64,000 nucleotides of DNA from Rostratula benghalensis (lineage: Eukaryota > Chordata > Aves > Charadriiformes > Rostratulidae). Under the pieces are notes generated by a model. It saw nothing but the letters and a program-made list of their open reading frames with translations. It did no database searches and was not told the origin of the DNA. Each line of letters begins with the position of its first letter. The first letter of the stretch is position 1. This document shows positions 60,501-64,000 of the stretch, piece by piece. The stretch spans positions 1,667,394 through 1,731,393 of the forward strand of contig VXAI01000140.1 of NCBI GenBank assembly GCA_013399305.1. The letters run 5' to 3'. Both the position numbers and the translations under genes were made by a program.

Positions 60501-62509
60501 CTAGGCTGCCAGTGCCAACTCTTTACAATGTCTTCAAGCAGCTGAGACTCGAGTTACCCCATAAAACGTCTTTCCAAATCTGCTGCTGTCACTTCCCTCA
60601 TCAATGTCCCTGTGAATGGACACACCGTACGGCTCCCCTCTGCTGAAGAGCGGTATATGTTTACATGTATGTAACACACATAGTGTTTTGTCACTAATTT
60701 TAGAACTGTGAAGTTCACAGGCAATTCTCAGTGATTCCCCCAGCCCCACAGTCAACGAGCTGCACAAGTGTGCAGTGATTGAACTGTTTTAACAAGAATT
60801 GTTTAAAAATTGCCCGGTTTGTCCTTCCGAGTCCCGCCCGCCAACGCTGAGCACCAGTGCTGAGGCTGCAGTGTCAATCATCCCCACGAAGCTGCATCAG
60901 CTTCATTTTGGCACTTGGTCAACTGGCAAAGAGATGCAGAACCCAAAATCTCCTTGGTGTAGCCACAGACTGAAACATCTACCGCATTTTTTTGGAAACT
61001 TGCAGTGTTTTTCATACTGCTCTGTACCTTTTCTATACCACTCCAGCCACCTGTGGCTGTGAGCACACAGCTCTCTGCAGATTTACCTGCATCTGCCCCT
61101 GGGTGCCAGCCCAGGAAATGGGCAGCATCTTGCTGGGAAACACTTGTGAAAGGCTCTGCTGTGGCCAGTTTTACCAAGCCTCGCACCAGCTCTCTGCAGA
61201 CTGAAATGTGCTGGAACGTCACACGTTTGTGACTTACGTGTGAGGTTGTCTCTTGCCTCTCTGCAATGCCCGGTGTCCTACCCCTGGTTAGCCTGTGCTT
61301 CAGCCCAAACCCAGAGCCAGGTATCTACAGCACTGCCCAGAGCATCCTGAGGCTCCATTTCAACCGTGGAACATGCTCCATTCAGGCAAAATCCTCTAGG
61401 AACTGAGCTCCTGGACAAAATCTCTTATCAAGGACACGCAATTAAGATTTTCAGAGGCTCCTACCTTGTTCATAGCAATTTCTTTTTTTCGTAAGAGACA
61501 TGTCCCTGACCTTGTTGTAAGCCTTGAGCTTACTATTTAATGATGTTTTTTCTCCAAAAGACATGACAGCATTTCCTATACGAAAATATATTTAAGGAGA
61601 AACCCTCAGGACACTTTTGCCTCCTCATCTTGCTCTTGAAGATGGACAAACCAGTTTGGGGAAGGATTCAGCTTGGCAAGGGAAGTACTGGCCATGTCAG
61701 TTGGTCCAAGCTGAAGGCCACCAAATGTAGGGTTGGGTAGGCCTAACTAAAGGCACAGGCATCACTGTTGCCTTTTTTAGATGGGAATGGAGTTGTGGCA
61801 AGAGACCAAGGAATGTTATGATCTAACGCCTGGCATGGAAATGAAAAGTGAGACACCTCTTTCTCTAAACTGATTTAAACATTTTAATGGAAAAAATAAC
61901 CTCCTCCAACTCCTCCCTACTCCTATGGCTACTGTTCTGACACAGAAAGCACATCAAGGCTGTTTCCAATGGAGCCCCAGTGTCTCTAAAAACACAGCTG
62001 AGCTCAAGAGTCCTTTCAAACCCAAAGTCAACAAGCGTGGGATGTTTAATCTTTAATGGGGGCATTTTCTCCTGCTGCTTGGCTGCCTTGAAGTTAATAG
62101 GTGCAACAGCATGCAAAATAAATCACTTCACCTGCTTAGTCTGTTCAAAGTTCCTTGGTTATACTGATTTGCAACTGTGGTTGGGTCTTCCATTCCCGTT
62201 GTTACATAAAAGAAGGTGTAAACAAGCAGAGAGTTAAAATCACCAACAAGGAAACACATCTGCTTTCCAAATATTCCTTGCATAAACTTTGTGTCCATGA
62301 GTCAAGCTTAGAAGACCCTCATGAAGATGGGCTGCAGAGATGTAAATCACTTTGTGTGCACATTGAGGAGAAAGCCCTGCTCCTCCCCTGTCCTACAAGC
62401 ACGTCTGCTTCCTTCTTAAAAGAAGGAGTCAATAGAGTCTAGAAAGCTGGAATTCTTCATGGTCAAGGCTTATTAAAGGAGAATTTAGGAGCTTGTGGTC
62501 AATTTTTGG
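60501..62509 (-). other. COMMD1: COMMD1 last intron, middle part
   Basis: I see no exon or known element. Minus-strand frames at 60878-61222 (114 codons) and 61865-62116 (83 codons) were compared with the expected COMMD1 exon 2 sequence (a long charged helix region) and do not match. Confidence 0.6.
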
Positions 62510-62750
62510 GAATCACAGAGCCACAGAATGGTTTGGGTTGGAAGGGACCTGAAAGATCATCTCATTTAGAGCCCCTGCCCTGGGCAGGGACACCTCCCAC
62601 CAGACCAGGTTGCTCAAAGCCCCATCCAACCTGGCCTTGAACCCCTCCAGGGATGGGGCAGCCACAGCTTCTCTGGGCAACCTGGGCCAGGGTCTCACCA
62701 CCCTCACAGCAAAGAATTTCTTCCTGAGATCTCATCTCAATCTCCCCTCA
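62510..62750 (-). mobile_element. CR1 3' end fragment, reverse orientation
   Basis: Same subfamily landmarks as the copy at 59.9 kb: 'cacagaatggtttgggttgg', 'agggacctgaaagatcatct', 'gggcagggacacctcccacc', 'agaccaggttgctcaaagcc', 'gcagccacagcttctctggg', 'cacagcaaagaatttcttcc'. It is truncated after about 240 bases. Confidence 0.94.
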
Positions 62751-64000
62751 GAGACCAGTCATCACTGGTCTAACCCCCACTTTGGATATGGTACATAAAC
62801 TTTTTATGTGGAGTAACATTAATTCTGTATCTCCAGTCCCTAGTCACACAAAAAGTGTAAATTAGACTGAAAGTTTCACATTCTTTTTCCTCCTTTAGAA
62901 GAAAGCCTTTGCGGATCCTATGCAATTCCAGTGTCTGCCATAAGATACAATCTCAGGGAAACAAAGGCTGAAATATCCTGGTTAACATCTGTCTGTGTTG
63001 CTCTCCATGTGAATGCCCTAGTGCAGGCCAACAGACACCTGGCAGGGCTTAAGAGGCTTTAAAAGAAAATATAATACGGTGATATCTGCAAGTTTCACCA
63101 AACTGTATACAGCAGCATGTAAAGACAGCATTAAAATAGAATTAAATCTTTGTCTCACTACAAGATTTGAATTAATACATGCACTTAAAAACTAAAGGAA
63201 ATACAGTGTATTTCTGGTGGGGTATCATGTTCTCATCTTACTTCTAAATCACATCTTTCTTCAGCTTGTCTCAGCTCCCCCGCACCGCTGTGCCTTCCAC
63301 TGCTGCTGCTCACAAGGGCACCAGAGACGAGAAGCTCCAGCACCACTTACACCAGCTCTGCTGTGTCAGCTCTGACCCACCCCAGTGTCTCTCGGTGGAA
63401 CTGCCACAAGGTGATGTGCTTCCCTCCGAAAGTCCCCTGTAGGGGACCTTCGAGGTTAAACGTCCTTCCTCTTTTCTGACTGCTGCCTCCCTGTGCTGAT
63501 CTGCATTTTTCTATTTCTATTCTGTTTGATGGCTGCACTTGTTTTCTTGCACCACGTGCTGTTTGGTCGGGTGCTTTAAGCCTGCTCACAGGGCTAAAAG
63601 AGCTGTCTTCAGCTTTCTCTGTCCATGTTCCATCTCCAAATACTGAGGGTGAGCCTCTGCTCTTCAGCCTTGTAGTACTTCATTGCAGTACAGAAACAGT
63701 TGAAGCAGAAGAGAGCCCTCACTTCGAAGGATCTTCTCTTTTACCCCCAAATGCAGCTTCTCTAGTGAGAACATTAATCAGACCTGGAATTCATATTCCC
63801 TACATTTTAATGTACCTGTGACCTAACATGGGAGTCATTCAGCACCCCCAAATCAGAATCAGGTTTCAACTACTTTGTGATATTACCTGCTACGTTCTTA
63901 AATATATCATAAAGTACCATATCATAACCATAAAACCACATCAAATCCTCTGTGCCACTGGGTCATCTTTCTGCTATAGGGTATTGCCAGACTGAAATTT
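62751..64000 (-). other. COMMD1: COMMD1 last intron, distal part within window
   Basis: No exon, RNA gene or mobile element is recognised up to the window end. The remaining COMMD1 exons are expected further on. Confidence 0.55.

Noticed and set aside
56447..64000. COMMD1 exon 2
   Set aside because: I looked for a minus-strand frame resembling the middle of COMMD1 and found none, so it is probably beyond the window.
1..64000. CRISPR arrays, tRNA or rRNA genes, endogenous retroviral genes
   Set aside because: No spaced repeat array, no cloverleaf or rRNA sequence, and no gag/pol/env-like frames or paired LTRs were seen.

Overview
The window is a piece of a bird nuclear chromosome. The grounds are several truncated CR1 LINE 3' ends carrying the bird-typical 3' tail (ATTCTATGATTCTA-like), a vertebrate glycosyltransferase gene, spliced gene structure with canonical acceptors, and a CpG-island promoter interrupted by an assembly gap of 743 N (41803-42545). 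There is no prokaryotic or viral gene content. The species cannot be fixed from the sequence alone.

Two protein-coding genes are supported, both on the minus strand and in the order known from the human 2p15 region (COMMD1 then B3GNT2, same direction). (1) B3GNT2: the complete 397-codon reading frame lies in one exon (20244-21437), preceded by a clear splice acceptor at 21447/21448 and followed by a roughly 1.25 kb 3'UTR with two poly(A) signals near 19.0 kb. Its 5' non-coding exon and promoter belong to the CpG island at about 41.1-42.85 kb, so intron 1 is about 20 kb. (2) COMMD1: only the terminal coding exon (56339-56446, 35 residues plus stop) is present. It has a canonical acceptor and a poly(A) signal three bases after the stop codon. 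The exon is too short to stand out as a long ORF. The earlier COMMD1 exons were not found and should lie beyond 64000.

Layout: 1-18.96 kb, sequence downstream of B3GNT2 with no gene recognised, holding a cluster of three CR1 3' ends (3.3-4.3 kb), an old CR1-like copy (7.8-8.5 kb) and a younger CR1 (10.2-10.9 kb). 18.97-21.45 kb, B3GNT2 terminal exon. 21.45-about 41.2 kb, AT-rich B3GNT2 intron 1 with two small CR1 fragments. 41.1-42.85 kb, CpG-island promoter with the gap. 42.9-56.3 kb, intergenic, with a CR1 at 55 kb. 56.34-56.45 kb, COMMD1 last exon. 56.45-64 kb, COMMD1 last intron with two reverse-oriented CR1 copies.

The two genes do not form a pathway. B3GNT2 extends poly-N-acetyllactosamine chains in the Golgi. 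COMMD1 is a subunit of the endosomal Commander/CCC complex and a regulator of NF-kB and copper transport. Their linkage is conserved synteny. I found no sign of an undescribed multi-gene system. The items most worth a second look are the compact COMMD1 3' end, the out-of-frame upstream ATG that overlaps the B3GNT2 start, the promoter gap with a YY1-like site and a Kozak ATG at its edge, and several local repeat structures.
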